A stretch of 64,000 nucleotides of DNA from Hamiltosporidium tvaerminnensis (lineage: Eukaryota > Microsporidia > Dubosqiidae). A model generated the notes under the pieces. The model ran no database searches and was not told the origin of the DNA. It saw only the letters and a program-made list of their open reading frames with translations. Position numbers and translations under genes: made by a program. Below are positions 32,380 to 41,934 of this stretch, piece after piece. The stretch is from contig CM061253.1 in assembly GCA_022605425.2 (NCBI GenBank), forward strand, positions 384,501 through 448,500, in the 5' to 3' direction. How positions within the stretch are numbered: position 1 is the first letter of the stretch; each line of letters starts with the position of its first letter.

Positions 32380-33480
32380 AGAACTACAATGTTCTCCCGT
32401 GATCTCACTAAATTTTTCTCAAATTAATATTCTCAACTGAGGCTCAGTATCAGCACCACCTCGAATTACTTTATTTTAGACTGAGAATACATTCTCAATT
32501 GGATTAAGAAATGGAAAGTAAGATGGAAGATATTTTATTCGATACGGAGCAATTTCTTGATCATCATTCAACCCACGATAGTGATGAATTCTAGCATTGT
32601 CCATTACAAATATTGGAGTCAAAATTCCTTGCCGTTGCCAACTTTCATGAATCTCCTTAATGGATAATTTGAAATCTTCACCATTTACGACCCTCTCATG
32701 AATCTTATGGTATATAATACCATATTTGTTTATTGCTGCGACTACTGAAAAATTTCTACTTCGGGCTGCTGTTACAGATAAGTATGCAGATTCACCTCTC
32801 ATATTACGACCTCTACTGCAGCGTGTTACTACCGCGAACCCAACTTTATCTAAACAGACAAAGTTTTTGTCATCGTTATCAACCTCAAACTCACGAAAAC
32901 TGGTTGCGTAATTGGTTCTTAGCTCAATTGTTGAAAGTGTATTTCTACGCTCAGGCACTAATGTTACACGCTTTAGAGTGTAATGGAACTCCCCTAGTGC
33001 GCGATCAATTGTACTAGTTGACACATCAATATTAAATGTACATTTGACCCATTCTGCCAACTCATACGGGGTTTTTGTACATTCTAAATCAACATAGGTT
33101 TGTAAGCTCTCTTTTATTTCCAAAGGTAGCTTTGAGCGCCTATCACCACCTCTTTTCTCGACAAATACCAGGCCGGTTTTTAAATATGTAACAATACTAT
33201 TAACCATCTGGTAATTTATTCGATACATCGAGGCAATTGCAGACATAGAATGGCCTTTCAATGTCTTTTCAACTATGCATTCCCGATCATTATTAAAAAC
33301 TTTTTGTTTCCTCAGAGTTGGAATAGTGGTTAGTGGGAGATTTTCATCATGTGATCCCGATTTTTCCACAAGACACTTCAAAACATTGTCATTTTCACAC
33401 TCTATACATTCCGGTGTTTCACCGACATGAAGATCCTATTTGTTCTCGTTGGTATTTTTACCTGAAAAAGAATTTGACAT
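32380..33480 (-). pseudogene. DD34E transposase (IS630-Tc1-mariner superfamily), broken
   Basis: The long open part (32,476-33,381 and beyond) has an N-terminal helix-turn-helix region (MSAIASMYRINYQMVNSIV). The catalytic triad reads FVCLDKVGFAV (first Asp), FVMDNARIHH (second Asp) and LPSYFPFLNPIEN (Glu), with 34 residues between the second Asp and the Glu. The family cuts and pastes DNA, generally at TA sites. The native ATG is probably at 33,480 (MSNSFSGKNTNENK), but a TAG at 33,436-33,438 interrupts it 14 codons in. A frameshift plus stops after NVFSV (near 32,476) cut off the VIRGGADTEPQL tail. It lies inside its own terminal inverted repeats. Confidence 0.85.
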
Positions 33481-33519
33481 GGGAGTTAATTTTATAATGA
33501 ATAGATTATTTTTTTAAAA

Positions 33520-33625
33520 TAATTATTATATTGATCGAAAAATTATTTTAATGATTGCAAGAATAATGATATTGATCGAAAAATTATGATATTGATTGCA
33601 AGGATTATTATATTGATCGAAAAAC
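33520..33625. repeat. Right terminal inverted repeat of transposon
   Basis: Three alternating copies of ATATTGATCGAAAAAT and TTGATTGCAAGGAT(TA)-type words appear. The inverse occurs at 28,388-28,445. Such subterminal repetition is common where a transposase binds several sites. The outer edge is near 33,625. Confidence 0.75.
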
Positions 33626-33870
33626 CCTATATAAATAAAAGTCAAATAAAACAAAAGAAGAACTAAAAACCCCACCGTTAAATAAAATTTATTACATTCC
33701 TATAATATTCTACCCTCTGTATTCTAACCTTATAAATAAACTTCTACTCCATCCTTCTACTATCACACAGATCCTACAATAAAATCTTTCCATTTCCCTT
33801 AACTACTTCTGTCTAAAAATCCTCTCCCTACTAAAAACTCATCCATTCCCTCTAATTTACCCCCTCTTTT
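33626..33870. other. Spacer, no gene seen
   Basis: A C/T-rich stretch (TTCTACTCCATCCTTCTACT) follows the stop of the Dis3 gene. Composition switches back to gene-island style at about 33,640. Confidence 0.5.
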
Positions 33871-36800
33871 CTACCCTTTTACGATTTCAAAGTCATACCC
33901 CCTTCCACTAAAAAACTTTTTATCATTTCCACCTACCTTAACCCTTATATTATCAAATAATTTATATTTATTCTCTTCTTCCACCTTAACAAACCCTTCT
34001 ACATCACAATCAGGTATATAAATAATAACACCATTATCTTTAACACCAACAACACACCCTTCCATAACACTACCACTTACTTGATAGTATATTTTTAACA
34101 TTCTACTTTCTCTACTCACAACTTTAGCACTGTAATTCTTATCATTAAGCCGATTAACAGTGCAATCAGAAAGAATAGTAATATTATTGTTAGTATTGTT
34201 AGTACTACTGCTACTATTATTATTTTTGTTATTATTAGTAGGTGAGTCGTTATTATTATCAAATCTACTAGTAATACTACTACCAGTATGATTCTCAATT
34301 CTATTATTAGATATTTCAGTGTTGATAGTATCACACCCACTGTTATTACTACACACCTCATATAATTGCCTGTGAACTAATATGTCTGCATATCTACGTA
34401 TTGGTGATGTAAAATGTGTATAAACATCTAATCCTAATCCATAATGTTTTAACTCTTTAATATTACCATTATTAATGAAATATTTTGCTCTGTCCATACA
34501 TCTTGCCATATAACTTCTCCATACCTTAATATCAACATTACTTGGTCTTATAATATGGTGTTTAGAGGAAATATTGTTAATATCCTTTGTATCTTTAAGA
34601 TCTTTTATATTATCTTTATAATTAACACCCTTTAAATTACTATCCTTATTATTAACACCCACCCCTCCCTTTATACTACTATCCATATAATTAACACCCT
34701 CCATACCCTTTATACTACTATCCTTATAAGTAACACCCTCTGTACACATTGAACGTATTGCTTCACTCTCAGTATGAATTCGTAACAAGCAACCCTTTCC
34801 TCTCTTCCTAATCAATTCTTTACCAACTAAAGAATTAGTAAGAACCATAATTTCTTCTACAAGAAAATTTGTTAGAATACCACCAACACTTAAATCCATA
34901 GCTTCTTTTTTTCTTTCATTTCTTATTATTTCTACTATTTTCCATAATAAATTCATATCTTTAGAATATTTATTTTTTATATTTTTTATATTTTCAAAGG
35001 CTTCTTCGTATGTAAAAGCTTTGGTGTTTTTTATTAAAGATTTGGTAAAACGTACATTTGATATTCTTACTGAAGTAAAGGTATTAGATAGATTGTTGTT
35101 AGTATAAGTAGTATTGTTAAAGGGGGGTAAGGTATTAGATAGATTGTTAACAGGGTCTTGTTTATTGGTACTGTTACTAACACCCTGTTGTTTACTAGTA
35201 CTATTACTAATACCCTCTAATTTACGTTCCATATTATTAATACCCTTTAATTTATTATCCTTATTACCAACACCCTCTAATTTACTATCCTTATCACTAA
35301 TACCCTCTAATTTACTACCCATATCATTAACACTCCCTAATTCCCTACCACTATTACCAACACCCTTTATATCATTATAACACTCTACCTCTATAATAAC
35401 ACTGTAAGCATATCTTCTACATCCTTCTCTTAAACTACATACATCACCACTTAACCATTCCTCTATCATATCTACTCTACCGCCCTCTACATATACACTT
35501 GTTCCTCTTCTCATAGCTCGTTTGTCCATTTCACTACCACTTTGTACAAAATGACTTACATCTGCAATATGAACACCTATTTCAACAGTTGTGGTGTTAG
35601 TTAAAGGGGTTTTAGTATCTGTACTAATGTTCCGAGGGGTGTTAACAATACTACTGTTGTCCAAAGGGGTGTTAATAATACTACTGTTATACAAAGGGGT
35701 GTTAACACTACTACTGTGATCTAAGGGGGTGTTAATAATACTACTGTTATCTAATGGGGTGTTAATAATACTACTAGATAAGAGGGTGTTAACACTACTA
35801 CTGTTATCTTTTAGTATTCTTACACTTATTGCATCATCAATATCTGTACATCCTAATGGATCTATAGAGAATACATTTAAATACGTTAAATCTTCTCTTT
35901 TACTATCTGTTACATTACTACCTTTAAGAAATGGAATACTACTCTCATAAACATCTAAATCAAAGTAACTAACTGTCTTATTAGAAGATATAGCACAAGT
36001 ATTTATGCAAGTATTTAGGGTTAGAGTAGGGTTAGGTTTTATGAGAGTATTTAGGGTTATACTAGGGTTAGGGTCTATATAATTCTTATCTCTATTTATT
36101 GTATTTATTATCTGAGTACATCCTCTTCTTATCCTTTCAATATCTATACTATCATATTCTATACAATGTTTAAGTAATAAACACTGTGTCTCTACAAACA
36201 TATCACCTACATTTCCTAATACATTAATAATTTTACCGTAAATCCGTTTATTACTTAAATAAGGTAATATTCTTACTGTTATTTTCTTATTAAGTAATTC
36301 TTTATAATTAACAGTCTTTATTCTTATTAAAGGTATTTTTAAGTCACAGGGAACAACAATAGAATAAGTTCTATCAGTAATATTAGTGGTATTAAAGGGG
36401 TGTTGTTTATCAGTATTCTCGTTAACACCCTTTATACTACTATCATTATTATTAACACCCTTTATATCCCTATCATTATTATTAACACCCTGTTGTTCAT
36501 TTGATAGCTTATTAACACCCTGTTGTTCATTGGATGACTCGTTAACACCCTTTATATTACTATCCTTATTATTAACACCCTTTATATTACTATCCTTATT
36601 ATTAACACTCTCCAGTATGCCTCTATCACTACTATTCTCTTCTATTTCATCATCTAAAGAACTATTTTCATTATAAAATATATAATCCTTAAAACAACAC
36701 ACAAACTCCTTATCTGTTCTATTAATAACACTTATAATCTTACTATCTCTAATACTAACAGTATCATTATCTATTGCACCGTTATTATCATATATTTGTA

Positions 36801-37719
36801 TTTTTTTATTATTTATTTTAATATAACCTGTATAAGGTGTTATTGCATTGTAAATTAAAGGGGTTTTATAAGTAAGTAAAGGTAGTGTTAATATATTGTA
36901 AGAAGATAAAGGGTAGATGTTCTTTAGATAGGTTATAACTCTAAGGATGTTATAGTGAGGGGGGTATTGAGTAGTATTGTTATTAGGGGGGTATTGAGTA
37001 GGATTGTTATTAAGAGGATATTGAGTAGTATTGTTATTAAGAGGGTATTGAATAGTATTGTTATTAAGAGGGTGTTGTTCAATAGATAGCTTAGTAACAC
37101 CCTGTTGTCCATTAGTACTGTTGCTAACACCCTCTAATTCATTAGATAGTTCACTAACACCCTGTTGTCGATTAGTAGTGTTGCTAACACCCTCTAATTC
37201 ATTAGATAATTCACTAACACCCTGTTGTCGATTAGTAGTGTTGCTAACACCCTCTAATTTACTACTCTCCCCTCTATCTCTATCACCCTTTATACTGCAT
37301 ATACATGTTGTGTTATTACAGTTATTATAAATACATTCTAAACTGTTAAGATAAAAGGTATTAACACCTAACTGATAAGAATTTAAATATTTAACACCAA
37401 CAACATTAATATCAAACAAATCAAGTATATAAATAACACCTGTATACGATATATACTGTTTAATTCTATAAAATCTTTTTAAATTAATATTTTGTATTTT
37501 TCTTAATTCTGATTGCAATATAATTATATTTTTAGATATTTTTAATAATTTATTTATATCTACGTAGAGAAGAAGTGTAGATGTAGGTAGTATGTAGGGT
37601 ACTGTATCATGTGTATGGTCTATATGTGGTGGGTCTATGTAACGGGTGTGGTTAAATAATATTGTTTTTTTTAGCTTTTTACGATTTGATATTTTTCTAG
37701 TGTAGGTGTGTGTTATCAT
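33871..37719 (-). CDS. Dis3/Rrp44 exosome 3'-5' exoribonuclease
   Basis: The 1,282-residue protein is the catalytic exosome subunit Dis3/Rrp44 (RNase II/RNB family), which degrades and trims RNA 3' to 5' in nucleus and cytosol. A PIN-like N-terminus covers about residues 45-150, with YVDINKLLKI (Asp at about 54) and IILQSELRKIQNINLKRFYR resembling the Rrp44 PIN. OB-fold/CSD parts follow, including YGKIINVLGNVGDMFVE. The RNB domain covers about 615-1,130 with the metal-binding motif FSIDPLGCTDIDDAIS, then IGVHIADVSHFV, RRGTSVY and the late THFTSPIRRYADILVHRQLY. A C-terminal S1-like domain ends the protein. All catalytic Asp residues of the RNB core are present. It is about 300 residues longer than usual because at least five in-frame repeat blocks (GVSNTTNRQQ, GVNNKDSNIK, NTPLDNSSIV types) interrupt it. 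It has ATCCCTT directly before the ATG. Urm1 lies upstream on the same strand. Confidence 0.93.
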   Translation of the reverse strand: MITHTYTRKISNRKKLKKTILFNHTRYIDPPHIDHTHDTVPYILPTSTLLLYVDINKLLKISKNIIILQSELRKIQNINLKRFYRIKQYISYTGVIYILDLFDINVVGVKYLNSYQLGVNTFYLNSLECIYNNCNNTTCICSIKGDRDRGESSKLEGVSNTTNRQQGVSELSNELEGVSNTTNRQQGVSELSNELEGVSNSTNGQQGVTKLSIEQHPLNNNTIQYPLNNNTTQYPLNNNPTQYPPNNNTTQYPPHYNILRVITYLKNIYPLSSYNILTLPLLTYKTPLIYNAITPYTGYIKINNKKIQIYDNNGAIDNDTVSIRDSKIISVINRTDKEFVCCFKDYIFYNENSSLDDEIEENSSDRGILESVNNKDSNIKGVNNKDSNIKGVNESSNEQQGVNKLSNEQQGVNNNDRDIKGVNNNDSSIKGVNENTDKQHPFNTTNITDRTYSIVVPCDLKIPLIRIKTVNYKELLNKKITVRILPYLSNKRIYGKIINVLGNVGDMFVETQCLLLKHCIEYDSIDIERIRRGCTQIINTINRDKNYIDPNPSITLNTLIKPNPTLTLNTCINTCAISSNKTVSYFDLDVYESSIPFLKGSNVTDSKREDLTYLNVFSIDPLGCTDIDDAISVRILKDNSSSVNTLLSSSIINTPLDNSSIINTPLDHSSSVNTPLYNSSIINTPLDNSSIVNTPRNISTDTKTPLTNTTTVEIGVHIADVSHFVQSGSEMDKRAMRRGTSVYVEGGRVDMIEEWLSGDVCSLREGCRRYAYSVIIEVECYNDIKGVGNSGRELGSVNDMGSKLEGISDKDSKLEGVGNKDNKLKGINNMERKLEGISNSTSKQQGVSNSTNKQDPVNNLSNTLPPFNNTTYTNNNLSNTFTSVRISNVRFTKSLIKNTKAFTYEEAFENIKNIKNKYSKDMNLLWKIVEIIRNERKKEAMDLSVGGILTNFLVEEIMVLTNSLVGKELIRKRGKGCLLRIHTESEAIRSMCTEGVTYKDSSIKGMEGVNYMDSSIKGGVGVNNKDSNLKGVNYKDNIKDLKDTKDINNISSKHHIIRPSNVDIKVWRSYMARCMDRAKYFINNGNIKELKHYGLGLDVYTHFTSPIRRYADILVHRQLYEVCSNNSGCDTINTEISNNRIENHTGSSITSRFDNNNDSPTNNNKNNNSSSSTNNTNNNITILSDCTVNRLNDKNYSAKVVSRESRMLKIYYQVSGSVMEGCVVGVKDNGVIIYIPDCDVEGFVKVEEENKYKLFDNIRVKVGGNDKKFFSGRGYDFEIVKG
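34600..37265 (-). repeat. In-frame minirepeat blocks inside the Dis3 gene
   Basis: Blocks at about 34,600-34,735, 35,090-35,370, 35,590-35,815, 36,385-36,610 and 36,955-37,265 consist of units of 30-60 bp with TAACACCCT, TTGTTCATTAGTACT or CCTTTATACTACTATCC words. They sit between conserved domains or in loops and preserve the frame. Some peptides (NSTNKQDPVNNLSNTL) are close to those of the Gid8-like insert. Confidence 0.85.
36005..36080 (-). repeat. Telomere-like hexamers inside Dis3 coding sequence
   Basis: TATTTAGGGTTAGAGTAGGG and TTAGGGTTATACTAGGGTTA lie in frame and encode ITLNTLIKPNPTLTLNT. The words resemble the interstitial CCCTAA tract at 1.5 kb. Confidence 0.6.
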
Positions 37720-37720
37720 A

Positions 37721-37725
37721 AGGGA
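37721..37725 (-). promoter_or_regulatory. CCC-type motif at Dis3 start
   Basis: The coding strand reads TATATCCCTT immediately before the ATG at 37,719, matching the start-proximal C-rich motif of neighbouring island genes. Confidence 0.5.
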
Positions 37726-37904
37726 TATATTTATAGTGATAATATAGGGAGAGGTGTTATAATATGGTGGGGATATTATAGGGATAGAAGGGTGTTATTT
37801 AGCTAGGTATGTTTTTAGGGGTAGAAGGGTGTTATTTACTAATATTTATTAAAACTGGTATTTACTATCACATTCTTTCACATGAATAACCAAAAAATAA
37901 AACT

Positions 37905-37993
37905 GTTATATAGATACAAAGAAATACAGAAATACAAAGAAATACAGAAATACAAAGAAATACAGAAATACAAAGAAATACAAAGAAATACAT
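37905..37993. repeat. AAATACAGAAATACAAAG minisatellite
   Basis: About five head-to-tail copies of an 18-bp AAATACAGAAATACAAAG unit with deletions lie in the short Dis3-Urm1 spacer, downstream of the Urm1 stop. It has no coding role. Confidence 0.85.
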
Positions 37994-38028
37994 AAACCAT
38001 CATAGAAGGAACATCTTTATTTCTCTTT

Positions 38029-38313
38029 CTATCCACCATGCATCCTGGATATAAAATATATACTATCTGTATGACACAAAGAAGCATGTTTACCGCCAAG
38101 AACTTCCCATTCACTTTCATTAATAACACACAAATTTCCGTTTTTTAGATCTTCACCGGTAAATAATTCGTTACTTTTTGGAAAATGTTGTGTTAGATAA
38201 GATATAAGATTTGACATTGTTTTTATGTTGTGTTCTTCCACTGTTGAAGATGTAAGTGTCAAGTTTGAAGTGTCGAAGTGCACATTTAAACCGCCTTGGA
38301 AGAATATTTGCAT
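38029..38313 (-). CDS. URM1: Ubiquitin-related modifier 1 (Urm1)
   Basis: This 94-residue protein has the size and features of Urm1. It starts as a beta-grasp fold (QIFFQGGLNVHFDT), has the family's middle helix (MSNLISYLTQHF), the segment VINESEWEVLGGKHASLC (family form is I.D.DWEL.G...), then SIYFISRMHGG with a free terminal Gly-Gly. Urm1 is activated by Uba4 as a thiocarboxylate and serves both as sulfur carrier for thiolation of wobble uridine in some tRNAs and as a protein modifier. The mature GG end needs no processing, as in other Urm1 proteins. The ATG at 38,313 has TACCCTTTTACA just upstream. It is divergent from its right-hand flank and 0.3 kb upstream of Dis3 on the same strand. 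Confidence 0.9.
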   Translation of the reverse strand: MQIFFQGGLNVHFDTSNLTLTSSTVEEHNIKTMSNLISYLTQHFPKSNELFTGEDLKNGNLCVINESEWEVLGGKHASLCHTDSIYFISRMHGG

Positions 38314-38319
38314 TGTAAA

Positions 38320-38323
38320 GGGT
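38320..38323 (-). promoter_or_regulatory. CCC-type motif at Urm1 start
   Basis: TTTACCCTTTTACA precedes the ATG at 38,313 on the coding strand. Confidence 0.4.
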
Positions 38324-38837
38324 AAAAAATAAAAGATGTAAAGAATTGATAAGTAATGTATAAAGATGTGTGATAATATATATGAAGTAATGGTGGGAGT
38401 AGGATTAGGATTAGGAATAGGTGTGTAATTTGATGAAGTAGTATGATTAGAACTAGAATCGTTATAAGTATATAGTAGAAATATAGATTTAATTTATTTG
38501 TTTGATAGATTAAAAATATATTGATGGATTTATTTGGTAGATTTATTTGGTAAATTTATTTATTTAATATAGAAATTAAAATTTGTGCTTTTTAAATACT
38601 TTGTTATTGATTCTAACGAGTTTATTTTATTTGTAAATTTAGTAAAATTATAGACTGGAAATCTAGGAAATATGGCTTTTTTAATTATGAGATTCTATAT
38701 TATTATAATCATGGATTCTAATATTTTTGTAGGTGTAAAGGTGCTTTTGGTTTTTACGAAACTATTTGATATAATTTATCTATGATTTAAATTATTTTTA
38801 AGTTTTTAAAATTTATTTTACATATTTTGAAATACTA
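38324..38837. other. Spacer, island to transposon transition
   Basis: No gene is seen. A short AGGATTAGGATTAGGAATAGG run lies at about 38,400, followed by plain AT-rich DNA up to the truncated retrotransposon. Confidence 0.5.
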
Positions 38838-40505
38838 TCGATTGGGTTAGAGATTAACAAAGAGAAGTCAGCCACAAATGGTAAATGTTGTGAAAATACT
38901 ACTACTCTTCTAGGTGGTGTTAATGTTTGCAAATATTTAGGAATAATAGAAGATAGAGAGGAATTCCAACACGTAAGTCGTTTGAGGAAGTACAAACCAA
39001 ACTGATAGCGAGGGTAGAGAGACTTTGTCACACTAGATTAAACGCAAAAAATTTATTTTCTGCAATCAATCAACATGCGATATCCTAAATCAACTATCAC
39101 ATAGGAGTACTTCAACTCGAACCGACTGACTTCTCTAAGTTAGATGATGCAGTGCGTGCGGTGTTGGTAAAGAATACAATACATTTCCGCCCAGGATGTA
39201 AAGAGCGTTTGTATCTTCTTAGAACAGAACTTGGAAGAGGCCTACATAGTGTTGAGTTGCGAAGCGAACATATGCTTCTGCAAGTCTTGGATCGTCTGGA
39301 AAAAAGTAAAGAAATATCAACTAGACGAGCAGGAATCCTTAAGGTGGAGAATAATAAAAAAACCCATCTTGCACTAATAAAAGGCTTCTTAAAAGCAAAG
39401 TACAGGTTGGTAGAAGAAGTCACTAAGAAAAATTTAGAAGAGGTTCAATTGCAAAACTATATAACGAAATAGAAAAACGAAAACTTCATTCAAAGTTATA
39501 TAATGCAAAAAAAAAGCTTGTGATGCTAGTGAATCTTCAAGATGGTTAAAGAGAGGGAATATGAGGCCGCGCAATAAAGCTGTATTCTGCTATATCTAGG
39601 ATAGAAATGTATTCTGGGGAGCAGATGGTGTGTGTCAACATTGCGGGAAGTCTGGTAAGACTGTAGATCATCTAGCAACTCGATGTGAAAAAATGCTAGG
39701 TCATGACTACACCAGACGGCATAATGAGGTGGTTAGATTCCTACACTTACTTCTCTTAAATAGATATAAGTTTAAGTCTTCAAAACGAATTAGGAGTCAC
39801 TCAGTTCAAGAAATTCTTGATAATGAGTATGCAGAGATAAGAGTGGACACCAGAATTAAAACTGATGTTAAAATTCGGAATAACAGACCGGACATATTTA
39901 TCCTAGATAAGAAGAAGAATAAGATAACACTCATTGAAGTAGGAATCACTTCCAAAGATTCACTTCAAATAGTTGAAACTGAAAAACTTAGGAAACAAGA
40001 ACTGTTCGTCAATTTGTTAGGTTTTATGTATAATTTAGTATTGAGATAATCCCTTATTTGCTGATCTGGGACGGTATTATGACAAAATACCATAAATCTC
40101 ATCTTAAAAGACTAGAAATACCATGAATGTAGAGGCATACATTCAGTCTATAGTACTTAAGAAAAAAGTCAAACAATTTCCTTTGTTCGACGAAGAGGAC
40201 TTGAGTCAGGACTAAATGCCGAAGAGAGCTGGGAGAGAGCGTCAATGGGTGTTATTATGAGAGCAGAGATGCATGAGGAACCAATACCCTCTTTAAAAGA
40301 AGAGAAGAGAGAGGAAGATGATGCAAAAAATTTTAAACCAAAAAATAAAGCACCCTTTATTTCACAAGGAGGAACCACTTTAGAGGAACCGACCAATAAC
40401 ATAAATAAAGATTCGGATTTAAAAGAAGAGACAAAAGTGGTTAAAGAGGTAGAAGAAAACATATAAAAATGATAAAAATATTTTAACCCTGAATTTTATT
40501 TAATA
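38838..40505 (+). mobile_element. 5'-truncated RLE retrotransposon
   Basis: The copy begins within the reverse transcriptase after the FIDD active site (GLEINKEKSATNG) and runs to the family 3' tail (AAAATATTTTAACCCTGAAT). It keeps the thumb region (RPGCKERLYLLRTELGRG), an intact CCHC-like knuckle (CQHCGKSGKTVDHLATRCEK) and the endonuclease core (RPDIFILDKKKNKITLIEVG). Frames are interrupted near 38,960, 39,090, 39,470, 39,600 and 40,045. The remaining pieces are close to the copy at 48,857, so the insertion is fairly recent. Confidence 0.88.
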
Positions 40506-41164
40506 AAATTTTACAAATATAGAAAAAAGAATAAAAATATTGAATATCTTTTCCATGGTATTGTCATTTTTATTATATTAACAAATGCATTTTTGCTACA
40601 AATAATTATACAGGCTGTGTTAAATAAAAATTTCACGTTTATATTGCATTAAAAACTATATACTTTGATATTTCTTAAAAATTGTTCTATGATTTATTGA
40701 TGTTTTCAAAGTTCTTTTTTATAAAAAAATATTTTATTCATTTTTTAAAATTGAAAATTAGTATTATAACGATTTTTTTCTTTTTAGATTTGATTTCTTC
40801 AAATTAAATGCATATTAAAGGTATCTCATAAAAAGTACTAGTATCTATTAAATACTTTCTGGCTATATTTTTTATATCGTTTTTCACCAACTAAGTTCTG
40901 CATTACTATTATTTTTTAATATTTTCATTTTGCGCTTTAATGTTTCCAAATTAGCCAATATTAAGTTATTTGATTATGTTTTACGGTTCAGCTAATTATT
41001 AATAAATCCTTATGTCTTTTTTCTCAAATGCTTATAAAAATGTTTTTAAATTGTTCTATAGTTATTTACTGTTGTTTGGTAGCGAGGATATTCCGCTCTA
41101 ACAAGCTATTTATGTCAAAATTTAAAGTATATTTCCTTCTATTGCTATATCTGAGGAAATTTTA
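40506..41164. other. AT-rich spacer, nothing recognised
   Basis: About 0.65 kb without ORFs, repeats or transposon similarity. Confidence 0.5.
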
Positions 41165-41800
41165 TTCAAACAATATCACATCTTTACATTGGCAACCGTA
41201 ATTTTTTTTATAACATTAAGAAAATTCTAGGTTTAATGTATACCATGCTTGTTTTCTCCAATACTCTATCGGGATCTCTTACGATACTTTAACTCCTAAG
41301 ATTTCGCCTACAAAGTTTAGGGCGTATTTTGTGAGCGCGCTGGTTGCCAGAAGTTCGTTTATTATATTTGTTGCCAGTGTGTGATCGCAGATCTAAACCA
41401 CTCTAGACTCTTAAGACTTTGCATTATTTCTAATTAATCTAGAATTTCTAAACTCAATAGACTTCTAGATATAAATATCGGGCCTACTCATGAGTCTACT
41501 TAGAAATGCATGCCATACCAAGATCTTTAAGCTGCCTTTTGGTTTCCTGGTTTTTAAAGTTAATATTTCTGTATTTCTAGAGCGATTAGTCTTATAACTT
41601 GAGTATGCCAGTCTAGTTTTCCCCTATTAAAATTCTAAATACATATAAGTTCGGCAACAGGCAGCGGTCTAGTTTTATAAAAAAAACATTAAAGCTGAAT
41701 TATAGCAAACGGTTCAGCAAGTTTTTTCTCTTTTTTAACAACCCATGAATAAACCAAAAATCAAACGTGTTTTTATTCTCACCTAAAATTCTAAACTTAT
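41165..41800. repeat. About 730-bp dispersed repeat, decayed copy 3
   Basis: Collinear with copies at 7,353 and 55,478 but strongly diverged. Landmarks include TATCACATCTTTACATTGGC, AACATTAAGAAAATTCTAGG, GTGTGATCGCAGATCTAAAC and AATAGACTTCTAGATATAAA. It lies 135 bp from a plus-strand retrotransposon relic, whereas the other copies adjoin minus-strand relics. The repeat is therefore probably independent of the retrotransposon. Confidence 0.65.
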
Positions 41801-41934
41801 ATCTACATGCATTTAACATGCTCTTATGAAAGCAGAAAAATTTTATTGTAGTTAATCTCTTCCAAAAAAATAAAAACGAAATATCTTATTCGATAATTAT
41901 GTAATATAAACATAATTTGATAAGTAGATTATTT

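Larger units (their letters stand above)
28388..33625 (-). mobile_element. Tc1/mariner-like transposon with nested retrotransposon
   Basis: The left end (28,388-28,445) contains ATCATAATTTTTCGATCAAT and ATCATAATCCTTGCAATCAA. The inverse of the same words lies at 33,520-33,625 (ATTGATCGAAAAATTATGAT and TTGATTGCAAGGATTATTAT). These form long imperfect terminal inverted repeats with internal repetition, and the right one carries extra units. They enclose a broken DD34E transposase (minus) and the whole retrotransposon copy at 28,443-32,253. The retrotransposon therefore inserted between the left terminus and the transposase 3' end. Without it the element would be about 1.4 kb, normal for this superfamily. 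Exact outer borders are uncertain. Confidence 0.75.
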
